This document shows, piece after piece, positions 7,949 to 15,260 of a DNA stretch of 64,000 nucleotides. Under the pieces are notes generated by a model that was not told where the DNA came from, searched no databases, and saw only the letters and a program-made list of their open reading frames with translations. Source of the DNA: Roseivivax isoporae LMG 25204 (GTDB lineage: Bacteria > Pseudomonadota > Alphaproteobacteria > Rhodobacterales > Rhodobacteraceae); assembly GCF_000521865.1 (NCBI RefSeq), contig NZ_JAME01000009.1, positions 1-64,000 on the forward strand, written 5' to 3'. Position 1 is the stretch's first letter; each line of letters opens with the position of its first letter. The position numbers and the translations under genes are program-made.

Positions 7949-9400
7949 ATGGTTGGCGCAGTTGAAACCTTGGGGGGGCATCCCCTGCGCGACGCGGTCT
8001 TCGACGCCGCGCCGCATGCCTATCTGGTCCTCGATCCGGACTTCGTCATCGTCGACGTCAACCAGCAGTACCTTGACCTGACCGGGACCCGGCGGGTGGA
8101 CCTGGTGGGCGCGGTGATGTTCGATGCGTTCCCGGACAATCCCGACGACCCGACGGCCGACGGCGTGCGCAACCTCCGGCTATCGCTGGAGACGGCGCGC
8201 TCCACCGGGCGCCCGCACGCGATGGCCGTGCAGAAATACGACATCCCCCTCCGCGGGCCCGGCGGCGGCTTCGAGGAGCGGTACTGGAAGCCCCTGAACA
8301 CGCCGGTCCTGCGGGCGGACCGGGTCGTGGCGCTGATCCACCACGTGGTCGACGTCACCGACGAGACGATCTTCCACCGCGACCAGGCGATCCGCCTGCG
8401 CTCGGCCCAGCGGCTCGACGATCTCGCGTTCTGGGAATACGACCCGCGCACCGGGACCATCTTTGCCTCGCGCGCCTTCGCGAGCATGCTGGAGCTGGCC
8501 GAGCGCGAGGGGACGCTGCCGGCGCACGACTGCTTCGCCCGGATCCACGCGGACGACCGGGCCGGCGTCCACGACGTGTTCGACCAGGTCATGGACGCGC
8601 CGGAACACACGAGCGTCGCCTTCACGAACCGCCTCGTGCTGCCGGGGGGCGGTGCGCGCTGGATCTCCTCGCAGGGCGAACTCGTCCGGGACCATCGTGA
8701 CGCCCTGCCGCGCTTCGTGGTCGTGACGCTGGACATCACCGCGTCCAAGCAACGCGAGGAGCAGCTGTCCGAGGCGCTGGAGGATCGGGACCGCCTGCTC
8801 GCCCAGAAGGAGGCGCTGCTCGGCGAGGTGAACCACCGCATCAAGAACAGCCTGCAGCTGGTGGCCAGCATCCTGAACACCGACGCGCACCGCTCCGGCC
8901 ATGGCGAGGTGCGCGAGCGGCTCGAGCGGGCAGCGGCGCGGGTGCGGGCGGTCACCTCGGTGCACGAGATGCTCTACCGCTCGAACGAGGTGACGACGGT
9001 CGCGTTCGGAACCTATCTCCGCGAACTCTGCAAGAACCTCGCCGATGGCGACGCGGGCACGGCGAGCGTCGAGATGCAGTGCGATGCGGCCGACCTGCAC
9101 CTGCCGACCGACAAGGCGATCCCGCTCGCGCTGATCGTCAACGAACTGGTCTCGAACGCGATCAAGCACGGGCTCGCGGGCACGCCGGACGGGACCATTC
9201 ACGTTTCCACCTGGGTGACGGGGGACGGCATTGCGCTGGAGGTTGCCGACAACGGCCGCGGCAAGCTCGAGGGCGCCGAGCAGGGCCTCGGGACGCGGAT
9301 CATCGAGGGCCTCGTCCGGCAGCTCGACGCGTCCATGAATACGGGCGATGCCGGGCCGGGCCACCGCGTGACCATCCACGTGCCGCTCCGGACCGGATGA
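7949..9400 (+). CDS. PAS-domain sensor histidine kinase of the HisKA_2/HWE type
   Basis: The 483-residue soluble kinase has two N-terminal PAS-like modules (about 10-130 and 150-270), a HisKA_2 dimerisation domain and a C-terminal HATPase. The phosphoacceptor is His296 in LLGEVNHRIKNSLQLVASIL. The ATP-binding N-box is NELVSNAIKHG (Asn398, Asn403) and the G1 box is VADNGRG. No transmembrane segment is visible, so it senses a cytoplasmic signal such as light, redox state or a ligand. Its stop overlaps the start of a single-domain response regulator (ATGA), so the pair is cotranslated. HisKA_2/HWE kinases commonly feed the PhyR-NepR-EcfG general stress pathway, and the EcfG-like promoter upstream fits that role, possibly as feedback. 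Confidence 0.93.
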   Translation: MVGAVETLGGHPLRDAVFDAAPHAYLVLDPDFVIVDVNQQYLDLTGTRRVDLVGAVMFDAFPDNPDDPTADGVRNLRLSLETARSTGRPHAMAVQKYDIPLRGPGGGFEERYWKPLNTPVLRADRVVALIHHVVDVTDETIFHRDQAIRLRSAQRLDDLAFWEYDPRTGTIFASRAFASMLELAEREGTLPAHDCFARIHADDRAGVHDVFDQVMDAPEHTSVAFTNRLVLPGGGARWISSQGELVRDHRDALPRFVVVTLDITASKQREEQLSEALEDRDRLLAQKEALLGEVNHRIKNSLQLVASILNTDAHRSGHGEVRERLERAAARVRAVTSVHEMLYRSNEVTTVAFGTYLRELCKNLADGDAGTASVEMQCDAADLHLPTDKAIPLALIVNELVSNAIKHGLAGTPDGTIHVSTWVTGDGIALEVADNGRGKLEGAEQGLGTRIIEGLVRQLDASMNTGDAGPGHRVTIHVPLRTG

Positions 9401-9783
9401 GCCTGCGCGTCCTGATCTGCGAAGACGAGTTCTTCATCGCGCTCGATCTGCAGGACCAGGTGGAATCCCTGGGGCACAGGGTGACCGGGGTGGCGCGGGA
9501 CGTGGAGACCTGCAAGGCGGAAGCGCGCCGCGAACGGCCGGACCTCGCGTTGATGGACCTGCGGCTCGCGGGCGGCACGTCCGGCATCGACGCGTCCCGC
9601 TGGCTCTACGAGACCTTGGACGTGCGCTGCATATTCATCAGCGGCAATCTCGACGCCGCGACCCGCGAGATCCTCGCGGCGGTGAAGCCGCACGCCTTTC
9701 TCGGCAAGCCGATCCTGAAACACCAGCTGGCGCGGGAGCTCCGGGTCTGTTGCGGTGAGACCGGCGCGGCCGCGGACGAATGA
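9397..9783 (+). CDS. Single-domain response regulator (CheY-like receiver)
   Basis: This 128-residue protein is a lone receiver domain with no output domain. The acidic pocket is the E-D-E near residues 9-11, the phosphorylated aspartate is Asp54 in LALMDLRL, and the conserved lysine is Lys104 in FLGKP. It starts in a 4-bp ATGA overlap with the upstream kinase, which makes it the kinase's likely partner. Stand-alone receivers next to HisKA_2/HWE kinases often serve as phosphate sinks or as intermediates tuning the general stress phosphorelay, so it probably acts by protein-protein contact and not as a DNA-binding regulator. Confidence 0.93.
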   Translation: MSLRVLICEDEFFIALDLQDQVESLGHRVTGVARDVETCKAEARRERPDLALMDLRLAGGTSGIDASRWLYETLDVRCIFISGNLDAATREILAAVKPHAFLGKPILKHQLARELRVCCGETGAAADE

Positions 9784-9837
9784 CCAAGCCGCGGATGGCG
9801 CCGCGTCCCGGTCGCGGTCACGCGCCGCGAAGCCGCC

Positions 9838-10614
9838 TCAGGTGACGAAGTACCATGCCGACAGCGCGGCCCCGATGGCGACCACGGTCCAGCGCATGAC
9901 CGGGACCGGGACGCGGCGCGCGACGACCACTCCGAGGAAGCCCCCGGTGACGCTGGACAGCGTGATCACGATCGCCTCGGACCAGTGCACCAGTCCGGAA
10001 AAGACGAACAGCAAGACGGCGAAGCCCTGCATGCACACCGCCAGGATGTTCTTGGCGGCGTTGGCATCGTGGAACCGGTCGCCGAACACGATCGACAGGG
10101 ACGCGAGCATCATGATCCCCATGCCGGCCCCGAAATAGCCGCCGTATATCGCGACGACGCCCTGCAGTGCGAGGGCGCCGGTCGTCGCCCTGGCCGCGGC
10201 GGGCAGGGGCGTTCCTGCCGCCCCCCTGAGGCGCTGCATCAGCGCGGGGATGCGCGGCGACAGCGCGAACAGCACCGTCGCGAACAGCAGGAGCCACGGC
10301 ACGAGGCCCCGGAACGTGGTGTCGTCGGTATTCAGGAGCAGCCAGCCTCCGAACAGTCCGCCGATCGCCGAGACCGCGCAGAGCGGCACGAGGACCCGGG
10401 ACAGCGCGAGGATCTCGCCCCTGTAGGCAAGGGCGGAGGCGATCTGGCCGGGCACGACCGAGACTGCGCTGGTCGCGTTGGCCGCCACCGGCGGCAGTCC
10501 GATCGCCATCAGCGTCGCGAAGGTGAAGAACGTGCCGCCGCCCGCGATGGCGTTGATGATGCCCGCAAGCGTACCGGCACCCGCGAGGGCCACGAGGTCG
10601 AGAAGGGACGTCAT
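9838..10614 (-). CDS. TauE/SafE (TSUP) family membrane exporter
   Basis: The 258-residue integral membrane protein has about eight hydrophobic helices in two repeats. It has the family-typical opening GTLAGIINAIAGGGTFFTFA and the following N-A-T-S-A-V-S-V-V-P-G segment, and ends with a GGFLGVVVARRVPVP helix pair. Members export or exchange sulfite, sulfoacetate or related organosulfur anions across the inner membrane. I chose the ATG at 10614 because the conserved domain starts there and because the stop of a short upstream reading frame overlaps it. It is convergent with the response regulator gene. Its substrate is not evident from neighbours. Confidence 0.88.
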   Translation of the reverse strand: MTSLLDLVALAGAGTLAGIINAIAGGGTFFTFATLMAIGLPPVAANATSAVSVVPGQIASALAYRGEILALSRVLVPLCAVSAIGGLFGGWLLLNTDDTTFRGLVPWLLLFATVLFALSPRIPALMQRLRGAAGTPLPAAARATTGALALQGVVAIYGGYFGAGMGIMMLASLSIVFGDRFHDANAAKNILAVCMQGFAVLLFVFSGLVHWSEAIVITLSSVTGGFLGVVVARRVPVPVMRWTVVAIGAALSAWYFVT

Positions 10615-10664
10615 GCCGCCCGCGTGATCCGGAAGCCGCCCGTGCGGGTCGCCCAACCTGTCAT
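10611..10664 (-). CDS. Short upstream reading frame (17 codons) coupled to the TauE/SafE gene
   Basis: An ATG at 10664 is preceded by AAGGGGAT, a better ribosome-binding site than the one before the exporter itself. It encodes MTGWATRTGGFRITRAA and ends with TGA overlapping the exporter ATG in an ATGA junction. This arrangement suggests a leader peptide that feeds ribosomes into the exporter gene. It has no cysteine or run of one amino acid to indicate classical attenuation. It may be fortuitous. Confidence 0.35.
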   Translation of the reverse strand: MTGWATRTGGFRITRAA

Positions 10665-11016
10665 CGTGATCCCCTTGCCACCGTCCCGCGCGCCCCGCGG
10701 GACCTGCGCCGGATCGCCTATCATGGCCCCCCGGGCGGGGAAACCGGCGCCGGGCAGCGTTCCGGTCGCGACGCGGGCGTTATCGTCGGACGGGCCGATC
10801 CGCGCCGTCGCAATCTTCTGGACAAAGGCCGGCGGCCAGAGCAGTGATGGACATGCGCGCTACACGACGTGCCATGTCGGGTGACCTTACGGACAAATCT
10901 GTCTCTCGCATTTCCGGGATGCGTAGAAGGGCAACAGCCGAGCGTGGGCTTTCAAGCGACACGCTGCTCCGGTTGCGGTTTGCCCCGCGCCGGAGCAATT
11001 TTTCCGCCACCGGGCG
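10665..11016. other. Intergenic region without recognised gene
   Basis: The 350 bases hold no frame with coding character. They should carry the minus-strand promoter of the exporter. A GTTCC at 10759 with AAC at 10742 resembles an EcfG site on the minus strand, but the spacing is only 13-14 bases, so I do not call it. Confidence 0.4.
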
Positions 11017-11298
11017 TCAGGCCGGCACCACGTCCCGCCTGCGGGCTGCGCGGGTGGCCGTGTCCCCCCGATCATCCGACCATACGCGGTAGCGCACGAT
11101 CCGCGCCACGCGGCAGCCGTCCGGCGCCGACTTGCGCCACCACGTCCAGTCCCAGCTGTAGCCGCCGGTCGCGCCGGCGACGCCCTCGATCTCGCCGGAG
11201 AACTCGCCCGGCTCGTCCTCGAAGACGGCTCGCGTGCGGGTCCCGTGGGGAAGCGGGCACCCCTTGCCGTCGTGGCGGATGGATGGACCCCAGCTCAT
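11017..11298 (-). CDS. Small conserved-looking hypothetical protein, Trp-rich
   Basis: I do not recognise a named family. The 93-residue product is soluble. It has an N-terminal WGPSIRHDGKGCPLPHGTRT segment, a W-D-W-T-W-W cluster near residues 49-54 and a C-terminal strand RVARIVRYRVWSDD. The 'D-G-x-G-C-P-x-x-x-G-T' and 'Y-R-V-W' pattern resembles small single-domain proteins seen in phage and alphaproteobacterial genomes, which is an impression only. The start at 11298 is chosen because GAGGTGA lies six bases upstream. It sits among stress-type genes, but no EcfG-like promoter was seen before it. Confidence 0.6.
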   Translation of the reverse strand: MSWGPSIRHDGKGCPLPHGTRTRAVFEDEPGEFSGEIEGVAGATGGYSWDWTWWRKSAPDGCRVARIVRYRVWSDDRGDTATRAARRRDVVPA

Positions 11299-11438
11299 GT
11301 CATTCACCTCGCGTTCTGCCTGCTTGCGCGGGACCAACGACCGACGGGCGCGGATCGACCCCGGACCGGCGGCGGAAATCGCAAGGTGGCGTCGCCGCTC
11401 CGCCCGGGTCCGGTCGCGCGCGCCTGCCGGCGGGACCG

Positions 11439-11702
11439 TCACGAGCCGTCGCCGACGGCGCGGGCGCGGTCCTGGTCGCGGCTGCGCGAGCGCAGCATGG
11501 CCGCCTTTTCCGACAGGAGCGTCGTCACCCCGGGCCGCGTCTCGCGTTCGGCCTCGGCCAGGGTTTCCATGGCCGTGGCAAGCGTCTCGGTCATCGCGGG
11601 CGAGAGGTTCCCGACGGCGCGCATCATCAGGCTGCTCATGTATTCGACGGCGACGACGCGCTCGGTCAGCGTCGGTTCGATGGCGGGTTCGCGGTTCTTC
11701 AT
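11439..11702 (-). CDS. Small helical hypothetical protein
   Basis: The 87-residue product is predicted to be almost wholly alpha-helical and acidic in its middle, with a heptad-like run from residue 12 to 75 (ERVVAVEYMSSLMMRAVGNL onward) and a basic tail. I recognise no family. An AGGA lies about 13 bases before the ATG. It lies in the same orientation as the 11017-11298 gene and 140 bp upstream of it, so the two may share a transcript. Composition and codon use look like those of a real gene, but the evidence is modest. Confidence 0.5.
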   Translation of the reverse strand: MKNREPAIEPTLTERVVAVEYMSSLMMRAVGNLSPAMTETLATAMETLAEAERETRPGVTTLLSEKAAMLRSRSRDQDRARAVGDGS

Positions 11703-12268
11703 GCGGCCTGTTCCTGTGTCCTGGGTCGGTGTCGAGAGGGCGGGTTCGCCGAAGGGGCCGAGCCGGCGAGCCGATATCTTGCGCAGGCGGTCGCGGCAAC
11801 GTCGACATGATGCCGCGATGAAACCTACGCGGGTGTGTCATGTCCCACCCTCGCGCCAAAGTTCAAGGGCTCATGCGCAGAGCAGACCTCCCGAGGTTGC
11901 GTGTGACCGGTCGCTGCAGCATGGGACGCATCGCGCCAGCGCTTCAACCGAAAGGTGTCGTGGTCCGGAAGACCTGACACTCGGGAGGGCCATTGAGGCA
12001 GGCGCATGGCCCGGCTGCGGGCGTTTCCTGTACCTGACCTGAGGTCATCCGGAAACGCGTTTGTAATCCGATGCTTCGTCCCCTAGGCACGAAGGTATTG
12101 GGTCGGCGCTCGTACCCGGCCCCAACTGGCGCGCAGGACAGACGGCGGGTCGTCCGCGCGCTCTTTCACCGTTTTGCGCGGCGTGCCGGAGCGGGGCCGC
12201 CTGGTCCTGCCGGTACCGCGCAAGGAGAGCGCTCGGCGGGTCCGGCCTGGGTCGCTGCCTGACGCGCC
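11703..12268. other. Intergenic region without recognised gene
   Basis: The 566 bases separate DUF983 from the small helical protein gene. Neither strand shows a frame with plausible protein character. The middle (about 11810-11960) is lower in GC. No tRNA, terminator hairpin with T-tract or insertion-sequence motif was recognised. Confidence 0.45.
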
Positions 12269-12643
12269 TCACGACCCCCGGTCGCGTTCCTTCTGGGCCC
12301 AGAAATACCCGACCGTTGCGCCCTTGATGAGGCGCAGGAGGGCGAAGGTCAGCACCAGCGTGATCCCCGTGATCCAGAGGAGCAGGACCACTGGCTCGGG
12401 TCGGAAGACCGCGAAGCCGATCCCGAAGAGGGGGATGAGCAGCAGTCCCACGATGGAGATCGTGAAGAAGGCCGGCGCGTCGGCCGTCTTGTACGCACCG
12501 AGCGGCTCGCCGCATGCGGCGCAGCGCGCGGCCACGCCCAGATAGCCTTCGAACAGCCGGCCCGTGCCGCAATTCGGGCACCGGCCGAGCAGCCCGCGGC
12601 GCATGGCAAGCCGGGCGTCGCGCGGATCGTCGTCGGTCGTCAT
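12269..12643 (-). CDS. DUF983 membrane protein with N-terminal zinc ribbon
   Basis: The 124-residue protein matches DUF983. An N-terminal zinc-binding ribbon is formed by CPNC (near residues 22-25) and CAAC (near 41-44). Two transmembrane helices follow, around 60-80 and 86-108. DUF983 proteins are widespread in alphaproteobacteria, and their function is not established. It lies 82 bp downstream of exoD in the same direction, so the DUF983, exoD and sigma-like genes could form one stress-induced transcript. Length is normal for the family. Confidence 0.88.
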   Translation of the reverse strand: MTTDDDPRDARLAMRRGLLGRCPNCGTGRLFEGYLGVAARCAACGEPLGAYKTADAPAFFTISIVGLLLIPLFGIGFAVFRPEPVVLLLWITGITLVLTFALLRLIKGATVGYFWAQKERDRGS

Positions 12644-12725
12644 CCGGGCACCATCGACCCTTGGGGGCCATGCATCAACCCGTGGTCCCGTGTCCGGCGC
12701 GATCCCGGGGTCGGTCGCGCGCCCC

Positions 12726-13337
12726 TCACGACGCGGACCCCCCCGACGAGATCAGCCAGGCCGCGCCGCCCGCCACGGCGATGGCGGCGCCGATGAAGCC
12801 GAGCAGCATCAGGAGGCCATCGCCGAAGAGCATGGCGAGCCCGAAGAGCGCGATCACGATCATCGGTCCCGACGTGGCGAAGGGCACGATCTCCAGGGGC
12901 GGCACGGTCAGCAACAGGCCCAGGATCACGATGCAGGCGGCCCGCCGCCCGGCGGGACCGGCGAAGCGCGACATCCGGCGGTGCAGCCGTGCGTCGATCC
13001 GCGAGGAAACGGGCTTCAGCCATTCCATCGACGTGATCACGCGGTTCGAGTTCAGGCTGCGCCGCCTGAGCCAGCGCGGGGCCCACAGGTGCTCGTAGCC
13101 GAGAAGCAGGCGCACGGTGATGATGGCGAGGGTCAGCGCAAGCAGCGTAGGGAAGCCCGGGATGCCGCCCAGCGGAGACAGCTCGATGAGCGGCAACACC
13201 GCCAGCGCCGCGCCGTAGCCGCGTTCGTCGAGGGCGTCGATCAGCTCTCCGACGCGGACGCTGTGGTCGTCCGACTGCCTGGCCGAGCGTTCGAGTTCGC
13301 TGATGACCTCGGTCAGCGCGCCGCCACGTTCGTTCAT
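12726..13337 (-). CDS. exoD: ExoD family exopolysaccharide/membrane stress protein
   Basis: The 203-residue inner-membrane protein fits the ExoD family. It has an N-terminal cytoplasmic stretch, the signature segment P-L-I-E-L-S-P-L-G-G-I-P-G-F-P-T, and three to four hydrophobic helices, two of them (about 135-190) near the C-terminus. In Rhizobium, ExoD affects exopolysaccharide production and alkaline tolerance, but the molecular role is unclear. The start at 13337 is chosen over an upstream frame extension because GGAGGTG lies four bases before this ATG. An EcfG-type promoter ends 22 bp upstream. Confidence 0.88.
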   Translation of the reverse strand: MNERGGALTEVISELERSARQSDDHSVRVGELIDALDERGYGAALAVLPLIELSPLGGIPGFPTLLALTLAIITVRLLLGYEHLWAPRWLRRRSLNSNRVITSMEWLKPVSSRIDARLHRRMSRFAGPAGRRAACIVILGLLLTVPPLEIVPFATSGPMIVIALFGLAMLFGDGLLMLLGFIGAAIAVAGGAAWLISSGGSAS

Positions 13338-13358
13338 CGGGCACCTCCATGCCGCGCC

Positions 13359-13383
13359 AACCATCGGGGGGCCGCGGTGTTCC
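13359..13383 (-). promoter_or_regulatory. EcfG-type promoter upstream of exoD
   Basis: On the minus strand GGAAC (13383-13379) is followed after 16 bases by GGTT (13362-13359). This is the same element as the one before the sensor kinase gene. It lies 22 bp before the exoD start codon, giving a very short leader, so transcription would start near 13352. Confidence 0.6.
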
Positions 13384-13434
13384 CGGGCGCGTGCAGACCG
13401 AGGGACGGTTCCGGAGCCCCGCGGGCGCGCGGGT

Positions 13435-13734
13435 TCACCCGGCCACCTTGCGCGTGGACGGGGAAGGTCCGTTCCGGTCGTCGTTCTGCGACATCACCCA
13501 GTTCCGGATGGCGATCTTCAACCTGGCATGGGCGAGAAGGCGGTCGAGAAGCCACGCCTCCACCTCGGCCTGCGACCGGCAGGGGCGCGGGCTGGCGATC
13601 GCCTCCTTGAGGACCGCCTCGACGAGGCGATCCGCGACGTCGTGATCGTCCACATAGAGACGCGCCCGCAGGCGCAGCAGCGGCACGGCCGCGGTGACGT
13701 CGATGTCCGAGATGAGGCCGGTGGGGTCAGTCAC
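13435..13734 (-). CDS. Small protein resembling ECF-sigma/PhyR sigma-like region 2
   Basis: The 99-residue protein starts at a GTG eight bases after AGGAGG. Residues about 17-49 read V-P-L-L-R-x-R-A-R, then a D-D-H-D-V-A-D-R loop, then V-x-A-x-L-x-x-x-I-A-S-P. By eye this resembles the sigma-2-like helices of ECF sigma factors and of the PhyR sigma-like domain (typically L-P-x-L-R-R-x-A-R-x-x-x-x-S-x-x-x-x-D-x-x-V). Nothing like region 4 follows, so it could not act as a complete sigma factor. Its promoter matches EcfG, and it lies 97 bp before exoD in the same direction. It may be a sigma mimic binding the anti-sigma NepR, or an unrelated small stress protein. No function is proven. Confidence 0.6.
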   Translation of the reverse strand: MTDPTGLISDIDVTAAVPLLRLRARLYVDDHDVADRLVEAVLKEAIASPRPCRSQAEVEAWLLDRLLAHARLKIAIRNWVMSQNDDRNGPSPSTRKVAG

Positions 13735-13780
13735 GTCGCCTCCTGTGACCGGGATGTGGGTTCGGCGTTGTGACCTCCAA

Positions 13781-13806
13781 CAACGGCGGGCTGCAGGCTT
13801 CGTTCC
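13781..13806 (-). promoter_or_regulatory. EcfG-type promoter upstream of the sigma-like gene
   Basis: On the minus strand GGAAC (13806-13802) is followed after 16 bases by CGTT (13785-13782), an exact match to the GGAAC-N16-CGTT consensus of EcfG-type sigma factors. The start codon is 48 bp downstream of the -10 element, leaving a leader of about 40 nt with an AGGAGG ribosome-binding site. Confidence 0.75.
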
Positions 13807-13815
13807 CGTGCGCGT

Positions 13816-13845
13816 GCCCGCTCGGCGGGAAGGTGCCGAGCGGGC
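13816..13845. repeat. Perfect 11-bp inverted repeat upstream of the EcfG promoter
   Basis: GCCCGCTCGGC and GCCGAGCGGGC form a perfect inverted repeat with an 8-base spacer. It lies 10 bp upstream (minus-strand sense) of the GGAAC element and about 160 bp before the divergent 14002 gene. It could be a bipartite regulator site or a terminator-like hairpin, but no T-run follows on either strand. Confidence 0.5.
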
Positions 13846-14001
13846 CCGCTGCCGGTAAGGGCGGAGGCGGCCGGTTCCCGCGGCGTCCGGGACCTTCTTC
13901 GCAGGCTGCAATGCGGAAAATAAGCCGAGCCGAGGCTAAGAATCCCGGGTCCGGATCGCCACGTGTTGTCGCAGCACGATAGCGGCAGGAACGGACACGG
14001 A

Positions 14002-14190
14002 ATGAACAGCACGCGGAGCTCCGGGAGCCCGATCGAAGCGGGCTACTTCGAGCTCTCGGACAGGTCGAACATCCGCCTCCTGGCGGCGGTCCTCGATGCC
14101 TGCGAGAAGAACAACGTGGACAGGGCGACCGCCGAAGCGGTGGCCGTCGACAGCCTCTCCATCTTCAAGCGCGGGTCCCGAGGGCCCTGA
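14002..14190 (+). CDS. Small hypothetical protein (62 aa)
   Basis: The product is soluble, with an amphipathic helix from about residue 20 to 52 (SNIRLLAAVLDACEKNNVDR then ATAEAVAVDSLSIF). I recognise no family. The ATG at 14002 is chosen because an AGGAACGGACACGGA run precedes it. It is divergent from the EcfG-controlled sigma-like gene and shares that 267-bp regulatory gap. Its length and helical content recall small stress proteins, but this is only context. Confidence 0.5.
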   Translation: MNSTRSSGSPIEAGYFELSDRSNIRLLAAVLDACEKNNVDRATAEAVAVDSLSIFKRGSRGP

Positions 14191-14344
14191 GCGGCGCCGG
14201 CGGCGCGCGCCCGTCTGTCATGGCCGCCGTTAACGGAATGTTATCCTGCGCCCGTATCTAGTCGGTCGCGGGCACACGGACCGCGACGTCGATGAAATGC
14301 CCGTCGAAGAGGCTTGTGCCTCGCAAAAATGCTCAACTTCTGAT

Positions 14345-14353
14345 TGATATGAT
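14345..14353 (+). promoter_or_regulatory. Possible extended -10 promoter of the RTX gene
   Basis: TGATATGAT matches an extended -10 (TG-n-TATGAT) about 60 bp before the RTX start codon, in a rare AT-rich patch. The -35 region is poor (an A-tract), so this is tentative. Confidence 0.3.
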
Positions 14354-14414
14354 CCGGGCTGCGGGTCCATCCTCGTGACCATCGTGCAAGGACCCGGCAT
14401 CCGAGGAGGACGAC

Positions 14415-15260
14415 ATGGTGACGACGACGGTGGGGACGGACGAGGCTGACATCCTGCGCGGACGGGGCATCGATGTCATCGATGGCGCAGGCGGCGACGA
14501 CACGATCCGCGGCTACGCGCACCGCGACACGCTGCTCGGCGGCGAGGGCGACGACTACATCGTGACGGGTGCCGGTCCGGACGTGGCCCATGGCGGGCCC
14601 GGCAACGACCGGATCATCGACGACTACACCTCGGGCGTCGAGATCCTCCGCGGCGGCACGGGCGACGACCTGATCCGCTCGCTCAGCGGCGCGGCCCTGG
14701 GCCCGTTCGGGGAGCGCACCGAGTGGTGGATGTTCGGCGATGACGGCGACGACACGGTGATGGCCGGCGAGGGCGGGATCGGCCACCTCTTCGGCGGGGC
14801 GGGCGAGGACACGCTCGTGCTGAATTCCTACGGCGCCGGCGAGGCGCACGGCGGCGCGGGCGACGACCGCATCTATTCCGACGAACGCCACCGCGTCAAC
14901 GGCGAGGCGGACATCGAGGGCAAGTACGCCCCCGGGGGCGAGGCGATCATCGACGGCGGCACCGGCAACGACCGCATGTGGGGTTCCTACCCGAACCGCG
15001 ACGTCTTCGTCTTCGAGGAGGGGGACGGGCGCGACGTGATCCGCAATTTCGGCGACCGAAACATCGTCGGCGACGTGATCGACCTGCGGTCCTTCAACCT
15101 CGGCATGACCGCAGAGGAGGTGTTCGACACCTATGGTCACGACCAGGGCGACCGCGTGGTGCTGAACCTCGGCCCGGAGAACACGATCATCATCTACGCC
15201 GCGCCCTACGACGACGGCTCGAACCTGGTGGCCTCGATCATCGACGGGCTTTGGGTCTAG
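14415..15260 (+). CDS. RTX calcium-binding beta-roll protein
   Basis: The 281-residue, strongly acidic protein is built of hemolysin-type repeats of the form GGxGxDx. Examples occur near residues 23 (DGAGGDDTI), 42 (GGEGDDYI), 58 (GGPGNDRI), 78 (GGTGDDLI), 130 (GGAGEDTL), 148 (GGAGDDRI) and 178 (GGTGNDRM). Such repeats fold into a Ca2+-binding beta-roll and usually mark proteins secreted by type I systems through an uncleaved C-terminal signal. The C-terminus (NLVASIIDGLWV) is hydrophobic, as expected. No catalytic domain is present, and no ABC exporter or membrane fusion gene is adjacent. GAGGAGGACGAC precedes the ATG. Its role could be surface adhesion or calcium binding. Confidence 0.9.
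   Translation: MVTTTVGTDEADILRGRGIDVIDGAGGDDTIRGYAHRDTLLGGEGDDYIVTGAGPDVAHGGPGNDRIIDDYTSGVEILRGGTGDDLIRSLSGAALGPFGERTEWWMFGDDGDDTVMAGEGGIGHLFGGAGEDTLVLNSYGAGEAHGGAGDDRIYSDERHRVNGEADIEGKYAPGGEAIIDGGTGNDRMWGSYPNRDVFVFEEGDGRDVIRNFGDRNIVGDVIDLRSFNLGMTAEEVFDTYGHDQGDRVVLNLGPENTIIIYAAPYDDGSNLVASIIDGLWV

Noticed and set aside
10742-10763. EcfG-type promoter upstream of the TauE/SafE exporter
   Set aside because: GTTCC and AAC exist, but the spacing of 13-14 bases is too short for the GGAAC-N16/17-CGTT rule.
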